From assembly GCA_902491475.1 (NCBI GenBank), contig CABUHY010000018.1:1-47124 (forward strand): a stretch of DNA of 47,124 nt. Direction: 5' to 3'. Shown here piece by piece: positions 24,258 through 32,651 of the stretch (position 1 is the first letter of the stretch; every line of letters begins with the position of its first letter). The position numbers and the translations under genes were made by a program. The notes beneath the pieces were generated by a model. It worked only from the letters and a program-made list of their open reading frames with translations. It ran no database searches and was not told where the DNA came from. This DNA is from an uncultured Eubacteriales bacterium. Lineage in GTDB: Bacteria > Bacillota > Clostridia > Oscillospirales > Acutalibacteraceae.

Positions 24258-27200
24258 TTATTTAGTCTGAGAAATCGCATCGGTGTAACCAGCAGCTGCG
24301 TTCATGATAGGTGTCAAGTCTGCAACTGTGATCTCGCCGCTTGCGTCAGCGTCCGCTGCCTTAGCATATACGCCGTCAAGTGCGTCAAGGTTGCTGATGC
24401 TCTTGTCAACTGCGAATGCGTCGAATGCGTCAACTGCGCCGTCGCCGTTTACATCGCCGTAGATAACTACGTAGTAAGTTGTAAGAACGCCGATGCCGTC
24501 GATTGAAACATCAACCTTAGCACCTGTACCGTAGCCGTTTGACTTAGATGCCGAAACTGCAAGCTTAGCCGCTGCGTTAGAAGCCTTAACGTTTGCAAGG
24601 ATTGCGTCAGCAGTTGTAACTGTACCCGGTGTGATACCCTGGATGTATCTTACATCCTGCTCAACCTGGTTAACAACGCCTGATTCGTTCTTATCAAGTG
24701 TTACGCTTGAAACGAAGTTGTTGAGTGCTGCCTGGAGCTTGTCGCAAGCTGCGTCAACCTTTGCTTTCTCCTTGTTGGAGTTAAGTCTGTCATATGCTGT
24801 GAATGTAAGTGCCGAGTGGTTGTAAAGGATGCCGCTGTAATCAACGCCGTCAACTGTTACATTGTACTCAACACCGAGAGCCTTAACAAGCTGTTTCCAA
24901 GCCTCGGTAGCGTCAACGCCGTCCTTAACCTTGAAGTACTCGTCGAAATGACCGATGATTGTGTTAGCCTGTGCAATAAGGCCTGTGAGCTCTGAATCGA
25001 GATAGCCGTTATCCTTCATTGATGCATATGCAGGAATGAGGTCGTTCTGAGACTTCATAAGCTCGTACTTAGCATCAAATACCTCTGACTGAAGTGCGCT
25101 TGAATCAGCTGCAACCTTCTCTGCCGAAGCAAGAGCTGCTGCGTATGCTGCCCAAGAATCCTTGCTGTATTCGCTCTCAACATAGTTCTGAGCCTTAGCA
25201 GCTGCGATTTCCGATGTCAAGAACTGCTTCTCAACAGGGCTTCTCCAGTTAGCGTCCATGAATGCATAGTAGTAATTAAGTCTTGCAATTGAATCTGCCA
25301 TTTCAAGGTCAGTGTATGACGGAGCAGTCCAGTTTGCAATAGCGTCGTTCCAATTCTTCATAGCTTCCGCTGTGGGAGTAGAAATTGTAGCGCCGATACC
25401 TGTTGCTACATTACCGCTGTTAGCAGCTTCGATAGCTTCGATAACTGCCTGTGAAAGGTTTTCACCGTCAATGTAGTTTTCAGGCTGTGCAGGTTTAGCG
25501 TAAGCGTTGATAATCTTACGAGCTGCTGTTCTTGCGTTCTCGTACTGGAAGTACTCGTAAAGCTCGTGATCCTCGAAGTCGATGTCGTGTGACTTATCTG
25601 TCTCGAGTGCGTCAACAGCTGCGATTACAGAATCAACAGTGATTGCGTTTGTGGTAACCTGCTTGTAAGCTGAAAGTGCCTTATAAGCATTTTCAAGCTC
25701 TGTAAGAGTGTCTTCGATGTAAGGCATTACATCGGTTGTGTAAGATGTTGTCTTGGGAGCGTCTGCAAGATATACAGCGTCTCTGAGGGCAGTCTCATAA
25801 GCTGAGAATGCGTCCTGAGCGTCTGAGCCGTAATCGGAAGCCATAAGCTGCTTGTCAACATATCCCTTAACAATGTTACCGATGTTATAATCGGTGTAGT
25901 AAACGAAGTCGATGTTCCATGTACCGGACTTGTTACCGTACTTAACAGCGATCTGACCGCCGTCGTATACGCCGTAATCAAATTCGGTATCAGCGGTAAC
26001 GCCCGACTTAGCCTTCCAGAAGTAACCGGAGGTGTTAACAACCTCGTTCTTGATGAGTGCTTCAACCCAACCTGCCGTTGCACGATCTGTGATAAGATCG
26101 AAGTTTGAAGAGAAATTCGATGACGGGTTAGTGTCATACTTAATGCTGCTGAACTTCTTGGTCTTGTTACCGACCTGAACCGTTGCAGCCTTATAAGACA
26201 TAGAGCCCTGATAGTTTACAACAGATGTGTAAAGGTCTCTTGTGAACTCATACTTCTTATATTCGTTTCTCTGTGCATAGTCGCCTGTGTCGACTGCTGC
26301 TTCTATCTCGTTCTCCTGGTCCCAAGTGGTAGAAGTACGAGCGTAAATTACCTTCTTCTGCTCGCCGCCGAGTGCCTTGCCGTCCTTACCTGTGTAAGAA
26401 TAAGTAACGATTGCACGGATAACGTCGTCAGTTGTCGGTACTGTGATTGAAATGTTAGCTGTTCCGCCGGGAGCAACTGTTGTCGGGAAGCCCGAAGCCG
26501 AACCGCCGTTGTCAACCTCAACATTTGAAACCAAGATGGTGTAAGGCTGATCCTGTTTGTCGGAGTTTCTGTGCTTCTGAAGCATACCGCCCGATTTGTT
26601 TGTGAATACCAAGGTGTTTGTAGCGTCCTTATGAAGGTAGCTGTCACCTGAGCTTGATGAGAAGTAAATTGACGGGTCGGAATATTCCTGGATACCGGTC
26701 TTCCAACCGATGAACATATTTACTATCGGCAATACCGGAACAAGAAGTCCGTTGTTGCCTGCTGTGTAAAGCTTGTCAACAAGGTTTACAACAAGGTTCT
26801 TGATATTTGTCTGGTTAAGGATTGTATCAAGAGTTGTGTATGTGCTGTCGGAAAGCAATGTGTAGTTACCCATTACCTTGTAAAGGATTGCGTTGAGGAG
26901 ACCTCTTACAACCGTAACAACCTGAGTAAGAACATTAGCGTTTCTGAGGATTCCGTCCGGAATTTCAAATGCGCTTGCAACCAACGGAAGGTCAAGTGTG
27001 TTGATACCGTCAACGAGCTTGCCTCTGAGTACGTTTTCAAGCCATGTGTTGCTTGCTGTTGAAACTCCGCTCTGGTTAAGAACCTGATCAAGCGGAAGGA
27101 GTTTAAGAAGTACTGTGTTGAGCTTAGCCCACGGATCCTGATATGTAGCAAGATCAACTGTTGAGCCGCAGTCAAGGAACTTCTCGAAGCCCCATGCCCA

Positions 27201-29471
27201 CTCTTCCGAAGAAGTGAGAGCCCAGTCGATGATCCAGTCAATCTTGTACTGCCATGTGGGAACAGAGTCGATGTATGTTGAGTCAGCTGTGTATGTGAAC
27301 GAAGCAGCGTCAGCGGACGGAGTCGCACCGAGCTTGTTCATTACTGCATAGTAGCCGTTTGCACTGTCTTCACCGAGGTCGGTGATGTTGCGCAAGTAAT
27401 ACATACCAAGGTCAATACCCATTGTGATAACAGTATCAAGCCAGTAGTTTGAATCATACTTGGAGCCTGTAAGGATTGTCTTTGTGTTGTAATCAGCATA
27501 GATAAGTGCGTCGAAGTTGTATGCGGGCATAAGCTGTGTGCAAAGCTCACGAACTACTACTGCACCGAGAGCAAGAACTGAAACATCCTCATTGCTGTCT
27601 GTGCCGACTGTCTTGCAAAGCTTAGCTTCCGACGGGAACTGTACCTGAGGCATAATCATCTTAACTGCCGCAGCAACAAGACCTGTAATAGCCTGCTTGG
27701 TAGTACCGTTCATCATCATATTGTAATACGGTGAAAGCTTAGCGTCGCTGTAATACTCGTCGAAGATTTCTTCGGGAGCGATGTTGAATACATATCTTGC
27801 AGCAGAAAGAACATTGTCAAGAACCTTGTCAAGACCGCCGTTCTGCCAGTTGATGCCTTCCTTAAGGTTGTATGTAACGCCCTTAACTGTGAACTTATCA
27901 ACAAGAACTGTATCAATTACATGATAAACGAAAGCATTGAGGCCGTCAAGGATGCTGTCATAGCCAGCCTTTGAAGCGCTGATTGTTGCTCCGCTTACCT
28001 GCGGGATGTAATCATTAACGAAATCGTCGGTGATGTTCCAATCCCAGTTGAACATATAGTAATATGTGCTGATGTTTGAGGGGATAGTACCTTTGAAGTA
28101 TGTATCCTCGAAACGATAGTAAGGAACGCCGTCGATTACTTTGTAATCAGAATATTCCCAAAGATAGAATTCCTGATCCTTTGTGAAGAAGTTGTCGGGG
28201 TTGCCCGTAGCGGAAACTGCCGCTGCAACTTCGTCAGCTGTCATTTCATCAAATGTAACATCGAATGCACCTGCAAGGAGCTTCTTAACAGAACCGTTAA
28301 GAACTGTGGGTGCCATCTCGGCAAATACAGAAGGAATGAACTTGTAGAGAAGTGAAAGAGCGCTGTCGTCGCCGTTGAGTGTGAAGCTCAATGTGCCGTT
28401 GTTGATAGCGTCTCTGACTGACGGAAGGAAGTAGCCTTCGTCGCCTGCCTTATACCATTTAAGAGTTGCGTCACCGGTGTAATCCTCGGGAGCTGCAAAG
28501 ATGTAAGTATCTCCGCCCTCTTCTTCAAGAGTCTTGGTATAAGTAACTGTCTCTGTCCATTTGCCTGTATTGTCGCTTGTGCCCATAAGGGGAGCGAAGT
28601 TGTAGTCATACTGAGTAATCTTTGTGCCGTCATCGCTTACAACGAAATATCTTGATGTCTGCTCAGCAGCGGTCGGAAGAGCTGTGGTATAACCAAGGTC
28701 AGCACCCGAAGCGCTTACTCTGTATGATGTCCAATTCATCGGCTTTGTGAAGATAATCTTTACAAAGTTGTCAAGTACGGAAAGGATTCCGCCGTCGCCC
28801 GATGTGTTTGTGTAAGTTCCCAACTCGGAAACTGTTGTGTCGGGTCTTGCCATAAGCGGGAAGACTGCCGTCTTAACAGCCTGCGGGATGTTCTTAATAA
28901 GGTTGTTGATAGGTTTAATATCAAGACCTGTGATGAAGTTTGCGATCATGCCGAGCTCAAGGCCGTTTGTGAATACCGTGTTGATAGCACTCTTGTTTGC
29001 CGAAAGAAGCTCAAGAATCTCGGAAACGATTGTGAGCTGAGCTGTGCCTTCACGGCTCATGCCGCTCTGCCATGTGCTGAAGCTTAATTCTTCAAGGATA
29101 CCAAGATTTACGAAAGCCTTAGCGATGCTGTACAAACCACTTGACATTGTTGACTTGAATGTGTCGAACGATGAACAAATGTTGTTGACAGATGTAAGGT
29201 TGATTGTAATCTTAAGGCCCATTGTGTCAAGAACTGTGCCCATGTTGATGTTCGCCTGTCCGAGGAGAAGATCAAGCTGGTCAAAGAGTATTGACATTCT
29301 CTCTTCGGTTGAAAGTCTTGTTACCTGACCGTAGCCGTCGTAAGCGTTCAAAGCTTCGAGCTCGTCAACAGTCTTGTAGTTTGCCTTAGCGGCAAAAGAC
29401 GCAACCGACAGAGATGAGAAAATCATAAGAATTGCCAAGATAACACTCAACAATTTTGTTGACTTTTTCAT
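24258..29471 (-). CDS. Giant secreted protein with C-terminal dockerin and FIVAR-like helices
   Basis: A 1737-aa exported protein. Signal peptide KLLSVILAILMIFSSLSVASFA (cut near residue 28), then about 1200 residues of mixed, largely helical sequence without a family I recognise. Around 1380-1620 are helical repeats of the FIVAR kind (YVESEYSKDSWAAYAAALAS, repeated Lys/Tyr/Trp pattern), often found in surface sugar-binding proteins. The C terminus (about 1665-1737) is dockerin-like: YGDVNGDGAVDAFDAFAV and ADADASGEITVADLTPI. No catalytic motif was seen. The start ATG has GGAGG. It has its own strong promoter and a leader of about 340 nt. Codon use and GC look like the neighbours. Possibly a very large scaffold or adhesin; function unknown. 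Confidence 0.75.
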   Translation of the reverse strand: MKKSTKLLSVILAILMIFSSLSVASFAAKANYKTVDELEALNAYDGYGQVTRLSTEERMSILFDQLDLLLGQANINMGTVLDTMGLKITINLTSVNNICSSFDTFKSTMSSGLYSIAKAFVNLGILEELSFSTWQSGMSREGTAQLTIVSEILELLSANKSAINTVFTNGLELGMIANFITGLDIKPINNLIKNIPQAVKTAVFPLMARPDTTVSELGTYTNTSGDGGILSVLDNFVKIIFTKPMNWTSYRVSASGADLGYTTALPTAAEQTSRYFVVSDDGTKITQYDYNFAPLMGTSDNTGKWTETVTYTKTLEEEGGDTYIFAAPEDYTGDATLKWYKAGDEGYFLPSVRDAINNGTLSFTLNGDDSALSLLYKFIPSVFAEMAPTVLNGSVKKLLAGAFDVTFDEMTADEVAAAVSATGNPDNFFTKDQEFYLWEYSDYKVIDGVPYYRFEDTYFKGTIPSNISTYYYMFNWDWNITDDFVNDYIPQVSGATISASKAGYDSILDGLNAFVYHVIDTVLVDKFTVKGVTYNLKEGINWQNGGLDKVLDNVLSAARYVFNIAPEEIFDEYYSDAKLSPYYNMMMNGTTKQAITGLVAAAVKMIMPQVQFPSEAKLCKTVGTDSNEDVSVLALGAVVVRELCTQLMPAYNFDALIYADYNTKTILTGSKYDSNYWLDTVITMGIDLGMYYLRNITDLGEDSANGYYAVMNKLGATPSADAASFTYTADSTYIDSVPTWQYKIDWIIDWALTSSEEWAWGFEKFLDCGSTVDLATYQDPWAKLNTVLLKLLPLDQVLNQSGVSTASNTWLENVLRGKLVDGINTLDLPLVASAFEIPDGILRNANVLTQVVTVVRGLLNAILYKVMGNYTLLSDSTYTTLDTILNQTNIKNLVVNLVDKLYTAGNNGLLVPVLPIVNMFIGWKTGIQEYSDPSIYFSSSSGDSYLHKDATNTLVFTNKSGGMLQKHRNSDKQDQPYTILVSNVEVDNGGSASGFPTTVAPGGTANISITVPTTDDVIRAIVTYSYTGKDGKALGGEQKKVIYARTSTTWDQENEIEAAVDTGDYAQRNEYKKYEFTRDLYTSVVNYQGSMSYKAATVQVGNKTKKFSSIKYDTNPSSNFSSNFDLITDRATAGWVEALIKNEVVNTSGYFWKAKSGVTADTEFDYGVYDGGQIAVKYGNKSGTWNIDFVYYTDYNIGNIVKGYVDKQLMASDYGSDAQDAFSAYETALRDAVYLADAPKTTSYTTDVMPYIEDTLTELENAYKALSAYKQVTTNAITVDSVIAAVDALETDKSHDIDFEDHELYEYFQYENARTAARKIINAYAKPAQPENYIDGENLSQAVIEAIEAANSGNVATGIGATISTPTAEAMKNWNDAIANWTAPSYTDLEMADSIARLNYYYAFMDANWRSPVEKQFLTSEIAAAKAQNYVESEYSKDSWAAYAAALASAEKVAADSSALQSEVFDAKYELMKSQNDLIPAYASMKDNGYLDSELTGLIAQANTIIGHFDEYFKVKDGVDATEAWKQLVKALGVEYNVTVDGVDYSGILYNHSALTFTAYDRLNSNKEKAKVDAACDKLQAALNNFVSSVTLDKNESGVVNQVEQDVRYIQGITPGTVTTADAILANVKASNAAAKLAVSASKSNGYGTGAKVDVSIDGIGVLTTYYVVIYGDVNGDGAVDAFDAFAVDKSISNLDALDGVYAKAADADASGEITVADLTPIMNAAAGYTDAISQTK

Positions 29472-29812
29472 TTGTTTACCTCCTAATTATTTTACATTAA
29501 AAGATTTAATGTCCGCACCCCGTTCAACGAATGCCGACGGGGGTGCCGCATCGGCTGTTTGCGACTGCAGTTTGTTTCTTGCCTCTGACCGCCCCGATAA
29601 GGGAGGAGTCCGCAAACGCTGTCTTGTTTAACTCGGTAGGGCTCCCACCATTCCCACTTGTTAAAGTCGGTGGGAGACGATGATACACACCCGAGCATAT
29701 TACCAAAGGATGTGTATCATAACAGGCTTGTGTGCCCGCCGAAGATAGCAAGGGCATAACGACCGCGTCCGAAAATTCAGACACTTCGCCCCATTACACC
29801 ATTCCTATGGTT
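29472..29812 (-). ncRNA. Long structured leader upstream of the giant dockerin gene
   Basis: From the promoter's expected start (about 29812) to the ATG lie about 340 nt with strong local pairing: TGATACACA / TGTGTATCA (29681-29689 with 29711-29719), CTCCCACC / GGTGGGAG (29642-29649 with 29669-29676), GTTTGCG / CGCAAAC (29557-29563 with 29611-29617), and GCACCCCGT with ACGGGGGTGC (29515-29523 with 29537-29546). It shows no hallmark of RNase P, tmRNA, SRP, T-box or c-di-GMP riboswitches. It could be a regulatory leader, an independent small RNA, or a relic of a mobile element. The segment 29850-30120 beyond it is AT-rich and holds no gene. Confidence 0.45.
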
Positions 29813-29818
29813 ACTCAA

Positions 29819-29847
29819 ATTATAAATTTTTATCGTAAAAAAGTCAA
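29819..29847 (-). promoter_or_regulatory. Promoter of the giant dockerin gene and its leader
   Basis: Minus-strand TTGACT (29842-29847), 17-nt spacer, TATAAT (29819-29824). Only one base differs from consensus in twelve. It starts the long structured leader. Confidence 0.8.
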
Positions 29848-30124
29848 TAAATTATTCACGATTTAGTATCGTTTTTCCGATTTGAACAAATAAATTTGTT
29901 ATTTTTGGGCAAAATAATCAAATGATTTTGGCAATTTTTCCACAAAATTATGAACAAACTGTGAACATTTGAGTTTTCGCCGTTTTTTGAACAAAGTTTT
30001 CGTCAAACCGCATATTTATTGCACATTTTGTCGATATTTGTTGATTATTTTTCAAGCCACAATATATGGTGTTCGGGTAATTTCAGCGTCCGAAATATAG
30101 ATTTTCACCAAAAAAGCAGAAAAG

Positions 30125-30153
30125 CCGCTCCGAAACCCGCAGCTTCGGAGCGG
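30125..30153 (-). terminator. Terminator after the HD-GYP gene
   Basis: A 10-bp perfect stem (CCGCTCCGAA / TTCGGAGCGG, 9-nt loop) lies 32 nt after the stop codon. On the minus strand CTTTTCTGCTTTTTT follows; on plus TTTTT follows, so it may work both ways. Confidence 0.8.
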
Positions 30154-30184
30154 TTTTTATCGTATTTTGTATCGTGCTGCCCGT

Positions 30185-30925
30185 TTATCGGTCAAAGTAA
30201 CCCTCGTCTATCATTTCCAGAAGAATTTTAACGATTTTCGGGTCAAACTGCTTGCCCGACGCCTTTTCAAACTCGTCTCTTATCTTCTCACGGCTGAAAG
30301 TTCCTCTGTACACCCGTTCGGAAGCCATTGCGTCATATGCGTCGGCAACGCCGATAATTCTTCCCTCAAGGCTTATGTCATTGCCGGCAATCCCTTTCGG
30401 GTATCCCGAACCGTCATATCGCTCGTGATGGTCTCTCGCACCTGCCGCAATATTGTCAACCGTAGTAAGGTCGGAAAGAATATCCGCACCGACCGAAGTG
30501 TGAGTCTTGATTATTTCATATTCGTCCTCTGTCAGCTTTTCGGGCTTGTTGAGTATTGAGTCGGGGACGGCAATCTTGCCTATATCGTGCAAAAGTCCCG
30601 AATAGTAGATGTTGTCAAGCATTCTCCTCGGCATACCGTAACGCCGTGCAATCTCCCTCGAATATTCGGCAACCGCCTCGGAGTGTCCTCTTGTGTAAGG
30701 GTCCTTGGCATCAATAACCTTTGCAAAGGTAAGCATTGTCTGGTCGATTATCGCTTTAAGGTGCTTTGTTTTATTGTTCTCGTGCCGCAGTAATATAAAA
30801 TAAACAACGGGTAAAATCAGTATAAGCACTATAAGCGCAACGGTAAGCTTTACATAATCCGCCTGTGCCGTTGACATTTCGGGCATTGACAACGCCGTTA
30901 TATAAATTGAGCCAAAACACGGCAT
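30185..30925 (-). CDS. Membrane-anchored HD-GYP phosphodiesterase
   Basis: A 246-aa protein with one transmembrane helix (about residues 25-47) and a cytoplasmic HD-GYP domain. Motifs: GHSEAVAEYS, the metal-binding HD in LLHDIGKIAVPD, the signature HHERYDGSGYPKGI and DAYDAMASER. HD-GYP enzymes hydrolyse c-di-GMP (some act on cGAMP); the full signature suggests an active enzyme. There is no sensor domain beyond the short extracellular N terminus. The ATG at 30925 has AAAGGGG 8 nt upstream; an upstream extension overlaps the promoter. It is a single-gene unit with promoter and terminator. c-di-GMP often controls pili, so a link to the pilus locus is possible but not shown. Confidence 0.9.
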   Translation of the reverse strand: MPCFGSIYITALSMPEMSTAQADYVKLTVALIVLILILPVVYFILLRHENNKTKHLKAIIDQTMLTFAKVIDAKDPYTRGHSEAVAEYSREIARRYGMPRRMLDNIYYSGLLHDIGKIAVPDSILNKPEKLTEDEYEIIKTHTSVGADILSDLTTVDNIAAGARDHHERYDGSGYPKGIAGNDISLEGRIIGVADAYDAMASERVYRGTFSREKIRDEFEKASGKQFDPKIVKILLEMIDEGYFDR

Positions 30926-30964
30926 ATCAACAACCCCTTTCGATAAATGAACACATTCAAGATA

Positions 30965-30993
30965 ATTGTACACGCTTCTTCGACTGTTTTCAA
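30965..30993 (-). promoter_or_regulatory. Promoter of the HD-GYP gene
   Basis: Minus-strand TTGAAA (30988-30993), 17-nt spacer, TACAAT (30965-30970). It lies between the upstream terminator and the ATG at 30925. Confidence 0.7.
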
Positions 30994-31045
30994 CGGTAAA
31001 AATGCCAAAATAAACCGTACGCTGTTAGCGAATATCAACAAAAAA

Positions 31046-31072
31046 ACGGCTGCTGCAAACCGCAACAGCCGT
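31046..31072 (-). terminator. Terminator of the three-gene LTPEE membrane-protein unit
   Basis: Stem ACGGCTG / CAGCCGT with a partly paired inner part, followed on the minus strand by TTTTTTT. It lies about 23 nt after the last stop codon of the unit. Confidence 0.8.
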
Positions 31073-31094
31073 AATTTATTAAGTAGGGGATATT

Positions 31095-31604
31095 TTATTT
31101 GCCGATTCCGCCTATAATGTCGCCGCCGATGTCGCCGATGCTATCGCCGTTTTCAATCTTGTCTGCGATGTCATAGAAGAAATCTTTTGCAGTGTTGCCG
31201 ACGCCTTCGATTGTGTCGCCTGCGCCCGAAAGGTCAATGTCGCCGAGTCCGCCGAGGAGACCTGTGATTGTATCCATAATTCCGCCCGATGAAGAATCAT
31301 CGCTTGAAGCAGCCTTTGTGGTTGATTCGGCAGCCTTTGTGGTCTCGGGAGCCTTTGTTGTAGCTTCGGTTGTGGTCTCTGTCTTCTGCGTTGTTGCAGC
31401 AACGGTAACAACCTGGGTTACTACCTGCGGAGTTTCCTCAACCTGCTTGATTTTGTGGCCGTCCTTTGAACCTACCGCATATACGGCAGCTGTGATTGCA
31501 AGTGCACATGCAACAGCACCTACTCTTGCCCAGCCTTTTCTTGTTTTAAGTTTCTTCGCAGCCAACTCTTCGGGAGTCAACTGAACTTTGTTTTTCTTTG
31601 CCAT
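31095..31604 (-). CDS. Short LTPEE-type membrane-anchored protein of unknown function
   Basis: A 169-aa protein. Its N terminus KVQLTPEELAAKKLKTRKGW is shared with the next two upstream genes (Leu-Thr-Pro-Glu-Glu core), followed by one transmembrane helix (about 27-47). Outside is a Thr/Glu/Lys-rich stretch (about 70-100, many TT and ETT repeats, probably a flexible wall linker), then a Gly/Asp/Ile-rich tail (GGLGDIDLSGAGDTIEG, IGDIGGDIIGGIGK) of low complexity. It lacks the conserved domain found in its two neighbours. GGAGG precedes its ATG. Last gene of a three-gene unit; role unknown. Confidence 0.7.
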   Translation of the reverse strand: MAKKNKVQLTPEELAAKKLKTRKGWARVGAVACALAITAAVYAVGSKDGHKIKQVEETPQVVTQVVTVAATTQKTETTTEATTKAPETTKAAESTTKAASSDDSSSGGIMDTITGLLGGLGDIDLSGAGDTIEGVGNTAKDFFYDIADKIENGDSIGDIGGDIIGGIGK

Positions 31605-31623
31605 TTAAGTTTCCTCCTTAGAA

Positions 31624-32631
31624 TCAATATACAAAGTTAGAATATTTAGCGTTTGCGTTAAGGTTACCTGTACCTGTAATTGATACAACTGCTTTAAGCT
31701 GAATTTCAGCGTCAGCCGCATACGAATATTCAAGGCTCTGAAGCTTGCCGTCTGTGATAACAGCCTTAACCTTAATGTTCTTGTAGTTTGCCGTAATTGA
31801 GTTTACATTTACAACAGATACAAAGCTGTTGATTTCGGCGTCAACCTCGCTCTGGATAACGATGTCGTTTGTAAATCTCGAAAGAGCGTTGTTGCCGTTT
31901 CTGTCGGGGTTGGTCGAATCCGGAAGTGTGAACTCATATGTGTCGCCGTTTACCTGAAGGTTCTGAATGTCGCCCGCCTGGAGATTTGTAGCTTTAAGAG
32001 TGTAGCTTGCGCCGTGATAAAGCTTCTCTGTTGTGCCGTCGTCCTTCTGAACATCGATGGTGTCAAGAGTCATACCCTTGGGGCAGGTCTCTTTCTTATC
32101 GCCTCTGCCGAGGAAGCCGCCGACAACGGAGTTCAAGTCTGCGTTTGAGTCAACGCCCTGGATAATCTTGTTAAGTGTGCTTGTAGCGGAACCTACATCG
32201 ATATTTTCAACCGTGCAGTGTCTTTCCCAATCGTAGCCTGCCTTAGCGTCAACAGCAGCCTTTGTTGCGTTGTTGATAAGTGTTGCCACAGCAGCTGCGT
32301 CTGTTGAGCCCGCATTTGCCGAACCTGCGTCGCCCGCTGTTGAAGCGCCGCCGTTTGAAGAACCGCCGTTAGATGAGCCGTTTGAAGAACCGTCGTCCCA
32401 TGAGCTTGAGTTTGCCGCATTAGCCGCGCCGCCGTTTGAAGCGTTGTTCGTTACGGTAACATCGTCGCTTGCGGAAGAGTCAAGACCCTTTGAGCGTGCA
32501 ATTCCGAACACACCCGCAACAAGTACGAATGAAAGGAATATTGCCCAGAAACGGGTCCAACCGTTTGATCTGCGAATTTTTCTGTCAGCAATCTCCTCAG
32601 GAGTTAACTGAACTTTCTCTTTCTTTGCCAT
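31624..32631 (-). CDS. LTPEE-type membrane-anchored protein, paralog 2
   Basis: A 335-aa protein: cytoplasmic N terminus with KVQLTPEEIADRK, one transmembrane helix (about 28-46), a Ser/Asn/Gly/Ala-rich linker (about 60-110) and an extracellular domain (about 115-335). The domain aligns throughout with that of the upstream neighbour: TKAAVDAKAGYDW, ATSTLNKII, DLNSVVGGFLGRGDK, ALSRFTNDI, ITDGKLQSLEY, and both end SNFVY or TNFVY. I do not recognise the domain. It contains two Cys (ERHC, KETC). Gaps of 19-20 nt join the three genes. A lipid- or cargo-binding surface protein is possible, but nothing in the sequence proves it. Confidence 0.72.
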   Translation of the reverse strand: MAKKEKVQLTPEEIADRKIRRSNGWTRFWAIFLSFVLVAGVFGIARSKGLDSSASDDVTVTNNASNGGAANAANSSSWDDGSSNGSSNGGSSNGGASTAGDAGSANAGSTDAAAVATLINNATKAAVDAKAGYDWERHCTVENIDVGSATSTLNKIIQGVDSNADLNSVVGGFLGRGDKKETCPKGMTLDTIDVQKDDGTTEKLYHGASYTLKATNLQAGDIQNLQVNGDTYEFTLPDSTNPDRNGNNALSRFTNDIVIQSEVDAEINSFVSVVNVNSITANYKNIKVKAVITDGKLQSLEYSYAADAEIQLKAVVSITGTGNLNANAKYSNFVY

Positions 32632-32651
32632 TTTAAGTTGCCTCCCAAGAA

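Noticed and set aside
29492..29784. Two overlapping short open frames in the leader region
   Set aside because: They overlap strong hairpins, have no ribosome site and no plausible protein features. The region is better read as structured RNA.
29472..29812. Known housekeeping RNA or riboswitch (6S, RNase P, tmRNA, SRP, T-box, c-di-GMP)
   Set aside because: None of the conserved words of these RNAs was found; kept only as an unassigned structured leader.
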